Source of the DNA: an uncultured Clostridia bacterium
GTDB lineage: Bacteria; Bacillota; Clostridia; TANB77; CAG-508
Direction: 5' to 3'
Assembly: GCA_934167225.1 (NCBI GenBank)
Contig: CAKPLD010000003.1
Span: 1 to 49,265 of the forward strand
DNA: 49,265 nt
A model generated the notes under the pieces. It saw nothing but the letters and a program-made list of their open reading frames with translations, ran no database searches and was not told the origin of the DNA. The position numbers were made by a program, and so were the translations under genes. Below are positions 41,775 through 49,265 of the stretch, one piece after another; position 1 is the stretch's first letter; every line of letters begins with the position of its first letter.

Positions 41775-43659
41775 TTATTCCTCTAATTGAGTTTTAATAG
41801 ATTTGTATTCTTTTCCACTTCCATCATAGAATCGGCTAAATAATTCGTAATATTCTAGTCTTAAAGTTTGTATTCCAACAATTAATCCCTCTAAAACTAA
41901 TACTATAATATTTCCAAGTACAGCAATTAATATATTTCCTGCACCTGTTGACATATCTGCCAATAAATATATTGCCATACATAGTCCCGCATGGTTTATT
42001 GCAAATGCGGCAAGTCTTAAAAATGAAATTGTGTTACTTAAAAATGATAGTAACATTTCTATTATTTCGAATATTTTTTCTACTATTGGTGTTGTTGCTT
42101 TTTCTTTTTTCTTTTCTAAGAAATTCGAAATTTGGTCATTAAACATTATAACTAATACTAATATAACTGCAATTGAAACAATGATGTTAATTGATATTAG
42201 CATTTTTCCTTGTAAAAAGTAATATGCAACACATACTAGTACAAATGAGTATAATATAAAGCCTGCAATTCCGTTTTTGTCTAGAAAAATCTTTTTCATA
42301 TCTTTGTTTTTTATTCCATTTATAATATTTAATATCATTGCCATTAATATAAAAATTGTTCCAACAATTATTCCATATACAAGCATCGTATTTATATCAT
42401 TCATTGGGCTAATTAAAACAGGTTTTATAATATCTTCTTTTCCAAAAACACTTCCATATAAAACCCCAAAAATTGTAGAAGATAAGCCTCCTGCAAATAG
42501 TATTGCTCCATATGTTTTTTTCTTTCTTAATAATAAAATTATACCTATAATTAAAAATACGAGTCCGATGTCCAACATCTCCAAACATGAATCCAAACAT
42601 AATAAATGTTGTTAATGCCACAAACCATGTTGGGTCTAGCTCGTCCATTCTTGGCATACCATACAATTTTACTAATTCTTCAAATGGCTTAATAATTTTA
42701 TTGTTTTTTAATTTAGTCGGTGGATTTTTACCATCTCTTACAACATAGTCTATATCTGGCAATCCATCTAGCCTTTTTTTCATTGAATGTAAATTTCTTT
42801 CTGGTATCCAAGCTACTACATAAAAACTTCCATTTTGGTCATGTACTATATATTTTTTTATTGTATTTATTTTGTCATATGTTTGTAGTTCTCTATATAT
42901 TCCCAAAACCTTTGTCATTGCTTCTTTTTTTATATTTTCGATGCTTTTCTTTGCCTCATTTATTTCCTTTTCTTTTTGAATTATACTTTCTTTTAAATTT
43001 TTAAGATATTCTTTTGGTGTTTTTATTAAGTCATCTGGCAATAATTCTCTTTCGAATTTTTGAATATTAAATATTCCATCTACTTCACTTACAAATTCTT
43101 GTGTTGTAAAATAGATTATCCAAGAAGAGTCGCCTTCGTCTTTAACCTCAAACAAAATAATATTTAGGTTTTCAAGTTCTTGTTTTATTTCGTTTAGGTT
43201 TCTTTTAGATATACTTCCATATCTAAATTTTATATATTTTAAGTCATATAATTTTTTCATGTCTATATCTATATCTTTAACCCTAGATGCAACTTCAATT
43301 TTATTTGCCATTTCTTGAATATCTTTTTGGCTATTTTCTATTGTTTTTACACATTTATCATATTCTGATTCTATTTCTTCAATTTTTTGTTGTATATCTT
43401 GTGCCCTATTTTCAAGCATTACCATTTCTGTGTCTTGTGTATATTGTATTCCTAATTTATTTAGCAAGTTTTCACATTTTTTTAGTGTTTCTTTTATTTT
43501 ATAGTCATATTCAAAATATTCTAACTTCCATCCTTTGTTGTAAATCTTTTTTGCATCTTCTATTTGAATATCACTATTAAACAAAACATTTGCTAAAAAT
43601 CTATCTAAGTCCTTGCTGTTTCCTTTAATTCCTAATAGTTTTACCCTTTCTATTGACAT
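41775..43659 (-). CDS. ntpI: V-type ATP synthase subunit I, one +1 shift at CGG
   Basis: 627 aa: a soluble coiled-coil N-terminal half (about 1-330) and a membrane half with about seven TM segments. At MFGDVGH the next codon is CGG (42565-42567, codon 365); skipping the C gives G-L-V-F-L-I-I-G, so the conserved MFGDxGxG motif at the first TM segment is restored, and the frame runs through FLSNTISFLRLAAFAINHAG to the stop. 1885 nt equals 628 codons plus one skipped base. NtpI holds the ion path next to the K ring and includes the essential Arg region (SFLRLAAFA). Confidence 0.91.
42565..42567 (-). other. CGG +1 recoding site in ntpI
   Basis: CAT CGG A at codon 365, in the MFGDVGHG motif. Unshifted reading continues for some 50 non-homologous codons and stops. 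Confidence 0.8.
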
Positions 43660-43670
43660 TGTTTTCCTCC

Positions 43671-44675
43671 TTATTGAACCAATCTTTCCAATATTTCTTG
43701 CTTGTCCATATTATATCTTATTCCTTCAATGGTATTTATTATATCATTATTTTCATAATCTATCATGTTTATATATGCAAAAATATATGCAATTGATGTT
43801 ATGTCATTTTGAAATATTTTTTTGTTTACTTCGTATAAATATCTATCTATATCTTCTTCTAAATCGTTTTCATTAATAAATACTTTTTTATACACTGTTT
43901 TTGACATAATTTCTTTTATTTCTTCAAATGTTTTTGCTTTAATAATATTATTTATAATTTTGGAATTTAATTTGTAATATCTTTTTATGAGAATTTGCTT
44001 TATTTTTTCTTCTTCAAAGTTGTAATATTTTTTCATTCTAAAAATCCATAAGACATTTAATAAATCTATTTCTGAACCAATTATTTTTCTTAAATTCGTT
44101 TGTGTTTTTACCGTATCATATAGTGTTTCAAAATATAATTTATCTATCTCGTTTTCTACTTCAAAAACATTTATATTTTCTTGTTCTTGATATTTCTTTA
44201 GAATTTTATTGTATTTCATCCTTTTTATTGCTTCAAAAAACTCGTAAAAATTTTGTACTGTTTCTATTCCTTTTATATCTTCAAATAATGTCATTGTCCA
44301 TCTTTTTACATTTTGAATTATTATATCATTTGTTTTATCATCTGAAAATAGTTTTCTAAATATACTTTTTATGCATTTTATCTCATATTGTAATAAAAAC
44401 ATTTCAAATAACTCTAAATCGTCTTTACTCAGCAGTTTACGTATTTTTACTATGTCGTTTATTTGGTCTTCTTCTAGTAAACTTTCTATTTCTAGTCTGT
44501 CTATATTTTCATCTGCCTTTTTAAATATATCACTTTTTTCCTTTAATAGCAAGACTGCATTTTTTAAATTGTTTTGTTTTATTAAATCTTCTAAGTCTGT
44601 TTTGTTAATTCTTTTAGCATGCATACCTCTAAGCTTTGCATTTACATTTGGATATTTTACTCCTAAGATTTCCAT
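43671..44675 (-). CDS. ntpC: V-type ATP synthase subunit C
   Basis: 334 aa, all-helical. KYPNVNAKLRGMHAKRI at the start, YFETLYDTVKTQTNLRKIIG and EIDLLNVLWIFRMKKYYNF are typical of NtpC/AtpC, the funnel that links the central stalk to the K ring. It precedes ntpI, an order that differs from the common I-K-E-C-F-A-B-D. Confidence 0.92.
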   Translation of the reverse strand: MEILGVKYPNVNAKLRGMHAKRINKTDLEDLIKQNNLKNAVLLLKEKSDIFKKADENIDRLEIESLLEEDQINDIVKIRKLLSKDDLELFEMFLLQYEIKCIKSIFRKLFSDDKTNDIIIQNVKRWTMTLFEDIKGIETVQNFYEFFEAIKRMKYNKILKKYQEQENINVFEVENEIDKLYFETLYDTVKTQTNLRKIIGSEIDLLNVLWIFRMKKYYNFEEEKIKQILIKRYYKLNSKIINNIIKAKTFEEIKEIMSKTVYKKVFINENDLEEDIDRYLYEVNKKIFQNDITSIAYIFAYINMIDYENNDIINTIEGIRYNMDKQEILERLVQ

Positions 44676-44686
44676 TTTCGCTCCTT

Positions 44687-44995
44687 TTAAATAATAATAT
44701 TATTTAACACTGTTTCTAAAATTTTGCCTTTTTCTTGTTCATATTTTTCCTTTATTAGACTTATTTGTTTTTCTTTTTCACTATCTAATTCTTGTTTTTT
44801 TTGTTCAAACATTTCATCGTATTTTTCTTGCATTTTCTTTCTTTTAAATAGATATTTGCTGTCTATTTTAGCTTTTTCTTTTTCTATTTCTTCACTTATA
44901 TATGTTTCAATGTTTTCCTCTTTTTCTCTTATATCCATTATTCTCTTTTTGGCAGTATTGTCTAATTCTATTATTTTATTTAATATATTATCCAT
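44687..44995 (-). CDS. V-type ATP synthase subunit H/G (peripheral-stalk coiled coil)
   Basis: 102 aa, almost entirely charged coiled coil (ELDNTAKKRIMDIREKEEN; EKYEQEKGKILETVLNNI). Position at the head of the operon and composition fit the small stalk subunit that pairs with NtpE; sequence alone is weak evidence. Confidence 0.75.
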   Translation of the reverse strand: MDNILNKIIELDNTAKKRIMDIREKEENIETYISEEIEKEKAKIDSKYLFKRKKMQEKYDEMFEQKKQELDSEKEKQISLIKEKYEQEKGKILETVLNNIII

Positions 44996-45019
44996 AAAAT
45001 CCTCCCTTTCTATAGATTT

Positions 45020-46159
45020 TTAATAATCTCTTTTACTTATTTCTGGATATTCAAATGTTTTACCATTTTCCGAAAATTGATATGATAATGTATGGTCTTT
45101 TTCGAATGTATTTGTTCCTTTTAGAAAATATCTATATTTGTATGAGTTGAATTTATATCCACTTCCCACAATTATTGGATCATCCCATGTTGCATCTATT
45201 TCATACCAACTGTCTCCTAATTTTACACAATTCCATGCATGGCTCTCTGTTTGTCCTTCTCCATTTGTTGCTGTTCCTTGCATTATTTCACATTGGATTC
45301 CTGCTTGATTTGCAATGTATTTTAAAGATTTTGCATATCCTTCGCATACACATTTTTTTCCTATTAATGCACCATATACGCTATATGTTCCTATTTCTTT
45401 ATATGTTGAATCATATTCTATATTATCAACTAAATAGTCATGTATTTGCATTATTTTGTCATAATCGCTTCCTTTGAGATTGCTAATTACTTCATTTTTT
45501 ATTTGTTCTATTTTTGCTATTGCTTCTTCTACCTGTTTTGTGTTTGTAAAATCATTTGATAGATATGTAGTGTCATTTGCTGGTGAAATATATACATTAT
45601 ATGTTGTTTTTAAAAGTCTTGTTGTTGTTTCTATACTTAAATACATTTTATTTACATCTATATAAAATAGTTCTGGATTGTCATGCATAAATGCTTCTAT
45701 TGCTGTTTGGTAATCTTCCCCTAGTTTTTCTCCGCCGTTTTCTTCAGAAAGAGTGTCTGAGAAACTGTTTTCAAATTTTATTTTATAATTTCCCTGTTTT
45801 AAGTTTGCTTTGTTTTTTAATAGTTGATTATATATTATTTTTTGATTTCCAGATAGTTGACCATAGAAGTATTTATTTATAGAATTTTCATTATCACTAC
45901 TAATTTGGTTAGATGATTGTATGTTTTCTGAAATTCCTTGTATCTTTTCATTTGCATCAGATACTTTTGTGTTTGTGCTACTTCTCTGTTCTGGCTCTTC
46001 TGTAGATATATTTCCAAGTTTATATGTTTGGCTTTTTGTTTCTTCCCCTGTAAGATCTTTATATATTGTTATTCCTAAAAATGCTCCACCTAGGATTAAT
46101 ATTATTAAAATTAGTGTTAATAGAAATGTTGTAATTTTATTATTCATTTTTATTAGCAT
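45020..46159 (-). CDS. Membrane-anchored transglutaminase-like protein
   Basis: 379 aa. One N-terminal TM segment (about 10-30), a Ser/Asn-rich linker, then a transglutaminase-like fold: catalytic Cys in KKCVCEGYAKSLKYIA, His in TESHAWNCVKLG and Asp in YEIDATWDDP. Members of this group are extracellular cysteine proteases, cross-linkers or structural domains. Lies upstream of the V-ATPase operon, same strand, 24-nt gap, but a functional link is not implied. Confidence 0.88.
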   Translation of the reverse strand: MLIKMNNKITTFLLTLILIILILGGAFLGITIYKDLTGEETKSQTYKLGNISTEEPEQRSSTNTKVSDANEKIQGISENIQSSNQISSDNENSINKYFYGQLSGNQKIIYNQLLKNKANLKQGNYKIKFENSFSDTLSEENGGEKLGEDYQTAIEAFMHDNPELFYIDVNKMYLSIETTTRLLKTTYNVYISPANDTTYLSNDFTNTKQVEEAIAKIEQIKNEVISNLKGSDYDKIMQIHDYLVDNIEYDSTYKEIGTYSVYGALIGKKCVCEGYAKSLKYIANQAGIQCEIMQGTATNGEGQTESHAWNCVKLGDSWYEIDATWDDPIIVGSGYKFNSYKYRYFLKGTNTFEKDHTLSYQFSENGKTFEYPEISKRDY

Positions 46160-46212
46160 TCCTTCCTTTTGATATTTTTATAAAATTCGTTTATCGTTTG
46201 TGATAAAAAACA

Positions 46213-46250
46213 AAGTAGCAATAAAAAACAGTTTTTATCGCTACTTTTAT
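46213..46250 (-). terminator. Terminator of the LAKTG-protein gene
   Basis: On the minus strand AAAGTAGCGATAAAAA pairs with TTTTTATTGCTACTTT around a short loop, followed by Ts. Confidence 0.75.
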
Positions 46251-46266
46251 CTCGTTTTATTTCTCA

Positions 46267-46728
46267 TTATTTTAAATTTTTATAGTCACTAACTTTTTTA
46301 TAAGAGTACATTGCAGATATTCCACATACAACTAATATTAAAGCTATTATTCCTGTTGTGTTTGATAAACCTGTTTTTGCAAGTGTATTTGTGTTTGTAA
46401 CATTTCTTGTTGCATTTGCTGTTACATTATTTGTAGTTGTATTTTTTGTCGTATTATTTGTTGTTAAAGAACTGTTTGTTGTTGCATTGTTTGTTGCTGT
46501 ATTTCCTGTTGTATTATTTGCTGTTACATTTGTGAAACTTCCATCTGTACCATTTGTTGTTGCAGCTGTGTTGTTATCTGTTGTTGGTGTAGTAGCTGCA
46601 CTATTTGATGAATCTACTGTTGTGAATACATCGTCATCTGCTGCAAATACTGAACTTCCGCATACTGCTACTAATACAATACTTAACATTACCATTACTA
46701 ATTTTTTAAACATTTTTACATTTCTCAT
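46267..46728 (-). CDS. Secreted Thr/Asn-rich surface protein with LAKTG sorting-like signal
   Basis: 153 aa. Signal peptide (about 6-30, VCGSSVFAADDD), a Thr/Asn repeat region (NNTTKNTTTNNVTAN-type, residues 40-115), then LAKTG (116-120), a hydrophobic segment GIIALILVVCGISAM and a basic tail YSYKKVSDYKNLK. That is the layout of sortase substrates, with Ala instead of Pro in LPxTG. It may be an attachment stalk or a glycosylated coat (inference). No sortase gene is in the window. Confidence 0.82.
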   Translation of the reverse strand: MRNVKMFKKLVMVMLSIVLVAVCGSSVFAADDDVFTTVDSSNSAATTPTTDNNTAATTNGTDGSFTNVTANNTTGNTATNNATTNSSLTTNNTTKNTTTNNVTANATRNVTNTNTLAKTGLSNTTGIIALILVVCGISAMYSYKKVSDYKNLK

Positions 46729-46883
46729 TTTTCTTTCTCTCCCTTACTTTATTAATATATTAAATTATGATATGAACTATCATTTATAAACTCTTTCTAT
46801 ATTTTACAACATTTTTCTTCTTATGTCAAACCTTTTTTTATTTTTTTGCATTACAATTAGATTACATTTTTTTTACATAAATA

Positions 46884-47975
46884 TTACACATTAAATTTGA
46901 ATAATACAATGTCTCCTTCTTGCATTATGTAATCTTTTCCTTCTTGCCTTACTAAGCCTTTTTCTTTGGCTTGTACCATTGATCCTTCTTTTATTAATTC
47001 ATCATATGATATTACTTCTGCTTTTATAAATCCTCTTTCAATGTCTGAATGAATTTTACCAGCTGCTTTTGGTGCTTTTGTTCCTTTATTTATTGTCCAA
47101 GCTCTTACTTCTGGTTCTCCTGCTGTTAGAAATGACATTAAACCTAGTAGATCATAACTCTTTTTTATTAATCTGTCTAATCCTGATTCTTCTAGTCCAA
47201 GCGCTTCTAGCATTTCTTGCTTGTCATTTTCTTCTAATGTTGATAATTCTTCTTCTATTTTTACACATAATGGAATTACTTCTGCTTTTTCTTTTTCTGC
47301 ATATTCTTTTACTTTTTTTACATTTTCGTCGTTTTCACTATCTGATAATTGCTCTTCTGATACATTAGCTATGTATATTATAGGCTTTGTTGTTAATAGA
47401 AACATTTCTTTTAGCATTTCTTGTTCATCTTCGTTATATTCTAATTGCCTTGCTGGCATTCCATTTTCTAATGCTAATTTGATTCTTTCTAGTAAATTTA
47501 TTTCTGTTTGATATTTTTTGTCTGCCTTTAACATCTTTCTGGCTTTTTCTAGTCTTTTTTCTATTGTTTCTATATCTGCAAAAATTAATTCTAAATTGAT
47601 CGTTTCTATATCTCTTATTGGATCTACGCTTCCGTCTACGTGCACTACGTTTGAATCTTCAAAACATCTTACAACTTCACATATTGCGTCTGTTTCTCTT
47701 ATGTGTGACAAGAATTTATTTCCTAGCCCTTCTCCTTTACTTGCTCCTTTTACTAGTCCTGCTATGTCTACAAATTCTACCACTGCTGGTGTTATTTTTT
47801 TTGTGTTATACATTTGAGCTAGCTTTTTTAGTCTTTCATCTGGAACTGCTACTATTCCAACATTTGGCTCTATTGTGCAAAATGGATAATTGGCAGATTC
47901 TGCTCCTGCTTTTGTTATGCTGTTAAATAATGTACTTTTTCCTACATTTGGAAGTCCTACTATTCCTATTTTCAT
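46884..47975 (-). CDS. ychF: Redox-regulated ATPase/GTPase YchF (OLA1/Obg family)
   Basis: 363 aa, standard length. P-loop GLPNVGKSTLFNS (7-15), YPFCTIEPNVG, DIAGLVKGASKGEGLGNKFL and a C-terminal TGS domain (AWTINKGTKAPKAAGKIHSD; VSYDEL-type ending IVLFKFNV). Ribosome-associated nucleotidase acting in stress and translation quality control. Confidence 0.97.
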   Translation of the reverse strand: MKIGIVGLPNVGKSTLFNSITKAGAESANYPFCTIEPNVGIVAVPDERLKKLAQMYNTKKITPAVVEFVDIAGLVKGASKGEGLGNKFLSHIRETDAICEVVRCFEDSNVVHVDGSVDPIRDIETINLELIFADIETIEKRLEKARKMLKADKKYQTEINLLERIKLALENGMPARQLEYNEDEQEMLKEMFLLTTKPIIYIANVSEEQLSDSENDENVKKVKEYAEKEKAEVIPLCVKIEEELSTLEENDKQEMLEALGLEESGLDRLIKKSYDLLGLMSFLTAGEPEVRAWTINKGTKAPKAAGKIHSDIERGFIKAEVISYDELIKEGSMVQAKEKGLVRQEGKDYIMQEGDIVLFKFNV

Positions 47976-48003
47976 TGTTATTTCCCTTCTTCGTTTTATT
48001 TTT

Positions 48004-48079
48004 TGGAGCTTCCAACGGGAATTGAACCCGTGACCTCAGCCTTACCAAGGCTGCACTCTACCTACTGAGCTATAGAAGC
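48004..48079 (-). tRNA. tRNA-Thr (anticodon GGT)
   Basis: 76 nt on the minus strand. Acceptor GCTTCTA pairs with TGGAAGC, then T and an encoded CCA. D arm GCTC...GAGT/C, anticodon stem CAGCC/GGCTG with loop TTGGTAA (anticodon GGT, reads ACC/ACT), T arm ACGGG-TTCAATT-CCCGT. Confidence 0.96.
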
Positions 48080-48140
48080 GAATATGCCCTATTATATAGC
48101 ACATATAAAAAAAAATCAATAGTTTCGTATGCGAAAAATT

Positions 48141-48169
48141 AGAAAAGAGATATATTTTACCTCTTTTCT
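48141..48169 (-). terminator. Terminator of the 112-aa membrane protein gene
   Basis: AGAAAAGAG (48141-48149) with CTCTTTTCT (48161-48169); T-rich on the minus-strand exit side. Confidence 0.65.
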
Positions 48170-48175
48170 ATGTTA

Positions 48176-48514
48176 TTATATTTCTTTCCAAAACCAGTCT
48201 AAACTGTTGTCTATGCTTCTTATATTGTTCTTTTTTGCTTCTAAATCGTCAACCCATAAATAAGAAAAGAATGTAACTAATATAAATAGGAAATCAATTG
48301 CTAGACATTTATACAATGTGCTTGCCATATAAGTATATTCTGTTGTTAATGTTGATACTTGTACAACATGAACAATTAGTAATGCCAAAAATGAAATTAG
48401 TGGTATTACAGCTACAGAACTTCTTTTGATTTCTTGTCCTAAAAATATTAGCAATGATGTTGCCAAAACAACTAATAATAGTGTTAATGGATTAGTCAAA
48501 TCAAATATAAACAT
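48176..48514 (-). CDS. Small three-TM membrane protein, unknown
   Basis: 112 aa: TM segments near 9-26, 34-52 and 70-88, then an acidic/basic tail ending SLDWFWKEI. No family recognised. ATG at 48514 with a GGGGGA-type site. Single gene between tRNA-Thr and ldh. Confidence 0.7.
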   Translation of the reverse strand: MFIFDLTNPLTLLLVVLATSLLIFLGQEIKRSSVAVIPLISFLALLIVHVVQVSTLTTEYTYMASTLYKCLAIDFLFILVTFFSYLWVDDLEAKKNNIRSIDNSLDWFWKEI

Positions 48515-48650
48515 TTATTTTCCCCCTATCTTTTGTTTATTAAATACTAATTATTTAAATTAATAATATCATCTTTGTGTTTTTTTTTCAAGCTTTTTGT
48601 ATTACGTTTATATTTCTTTTTTGTTACATTTTTATTACTTTTTTATTACA

Positions 48651-49265
48651 TTATATGTTAAGTCCACTAATTGTTTCTTCAATAATTTTACAACTATTGT
48701 CAAATTTTTCCTGGTCTTTCTCATTTAATGATAATTCTAATACTTCCCTTACTCCTTTCGAAGTTACAATAGCAGGTACACCTACATAAATATCTTTATG
48801 TCCATATTCACCATTTAAGTATGTTGAAACTGTAAGTATTGATTGTTCATCATTTAAAATTGATTTTACAAGTCTTGTTAAAGCAACCCCAATTCCATAA
48901 TATGTTGCTTTTTTCTTTTCTATTATTTCATATGCTGCATTCTTTACATCTTCTCTAATTTGTTCTAGGTTTTGTAAAGATTGATGTCTTGCTTTTGCAA
49001 TATCTGTTAATTTTTTGCAACCAACATAGCAATGTTCCCATGGTACAAATGAAGAGTCTCCATGTTCTCCCATTACATATGCATGTGTATTTTTAGGGCT
49101 TACTTTTAGTCTTTCTCCTAATAAATATCTTAATCTTGCAGTATCTAGCATTGTTCCAGAACCTATTACTCTTCCTGCTGGAAGTCCAGATACTTTTTGT
49201 ACTACATATGTCATTATATCAACTGGGTTACTTGCAACTACAAATACTCCTTTAAATCCTGATGC
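48651..49265 (-). CDS. ldh: L-lactate dehydrogenase, C-terminal part (cut by window edge)
   Basis: About 204 residues are in the window; the N-terminus with the NAD motif is outside. VVASNPVDIMTYVVQK (NAD side), the active-site His in MGEHGDSSFVPWEH and YYGIGVALTRLV identify LDH. The ...SNPVD reading shows that the frame continues beyond an internal ATG at 49214. Reduces pyruvate to lactate in fermentation. Confidence 0.95.
   Translation of the reverse strand, partial: ASGFKGVFVVASNPVDIMTYVVQKVSGLPAGRVIGSGTMLDTARLRYLLGERLKVSPKNTHAYVMGEHGDSSFVPWEHCYVGCKKLTDIAKARHQSLQNLEQIREDVKNAAYEIIEKKKATYYGIGVALTRLVKSILNDEQSILTVSTYLNGEYGHKDIYVGVPAIVTSKGVREVLELSLNEKDQEKFDNSCKIIEETISGLNI

Noticed and set aside
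2539..43659. Simple reassignment of CGG to another amino acid or to stop
   Set aside because: A one-to-one codon change cannot restore the reading frame; the downstream homology always lies in the +1 frame.
2539..43659. Eight independent pseudogenes
   Set aside because: They include central enzymes and ATPase subunits, all otherwise intact, and all broken by the same in-frame trinucleotide.
46358..46789. A 143-codon plus-strand ORF opposite the LAKTG gene
   Set aside because: It is the Val/Phe-rich antisense shadow of a Thr/Asn repeat region and has no ribosome site.

Overview
The window reads as a very AT-rich chromosome segment from a Clostridia-type Firmicute, probably an uncultivated gut lineage (inference). 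The evidence is consensus sigma-A promoters (TTGACA-N17-TATAAT), strong Shine-Dalgarno sites, CotJ spore-coat genes, a PyrI-containing aspartate carbamoyltransferase, a FAS-II/ACC gene cluster and a V-type ATPase operon. Arg is mostly AGA/CGT.

The main observation is a recoding pattern. Eight native genes look frameshifted: a VanW-family gene, a GT8 glycosyltransferase, accD, accC, pncC, a DUF2207 gene, ntpE and ntpI. At every break there is an in-frame CGG codon. Skipping its C (+1) and reading the next GGN as Gly restores the conserved protein. This holds at 11 of 11 in-frame CGGs that I found by eye in native genes; none is read as Arg. Two genes need two skips each. In the DUF2207 gene the rule does the opposite of rescue: it supplies a stop codon and removes a false 958-codon fusion to the next gene. 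The P-site codons share no slippery motif and the shifts are locked to codon boundaries. This looks like translation-level decoding of CGGN as Gly, or Ty3-like +1 shifting at an undecodable CGG, and not like random indels. Two higher-GC, foreign-looking genes (25101-26597 and 32166-32771) do use in-frame CGG as ordinary Arg and would be truncated by the rule.

Layout: 1-1782 carB (partial) and carA on the minus strand, with a tiny plus-strand peptide gene between them. 1874-4645: a membrane protein, the VanW-family protein and a D,D-carboxypeptidase. 4731-7313: a plsC-GT8-GT8 envelope cluster. 7494-8766: cotJABC. 8886-10742: a membrane protein and an internally duplicated acetyltransferase. 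10888-12232: pyrBI. 12407-22747: one large fatty-acid operon on the minus strand (acyl-CoA synthetase-like gene, birA, fabD, fabG, fabF, accB, fabZ, accC, accD, accA, fabI), with identical 63-bp palindromes in three consecutive intercistronic gaps. 22891-24955: pncC, a peroxiredoxin, a small cassette between 51-bp direct repeats, and mntP. 25101-26597: a foreign beta-CASP nuclease. 26716-29592: a MYG1-family gene and the DUF2207 gene. 29727-32102: mutS2. 32166-32771: a foreign unknown gene. 33224-34312: prs. 34323-36047: a second acyl-CoA synthetase-like gene. 36114-36606: two foldback elements with the same architecture and different stem sequences. 36632-44995: the V-ATPase operon H-C-I-K-F-E-A-B-D. 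45020-46728: a transglutaminase-like protein and an LAKTG surface protein. 46884-49265: ychF, tRNA-Thr, a small membrane protein and ldh (partial).

Functionally the window joins pyrimidine synthesis (carAB, pyrBI, prs), membrane lipid synthesis (fab/acc, plsC, two acyl-activating enzymes), ion-motive ATPase and envelope functions. The CGG sites fall in two multi-subunit machines twice each (AccC and AccD; NtpE and NtpI), so decoding efficiency at CGG could affect complex assembly (inference).
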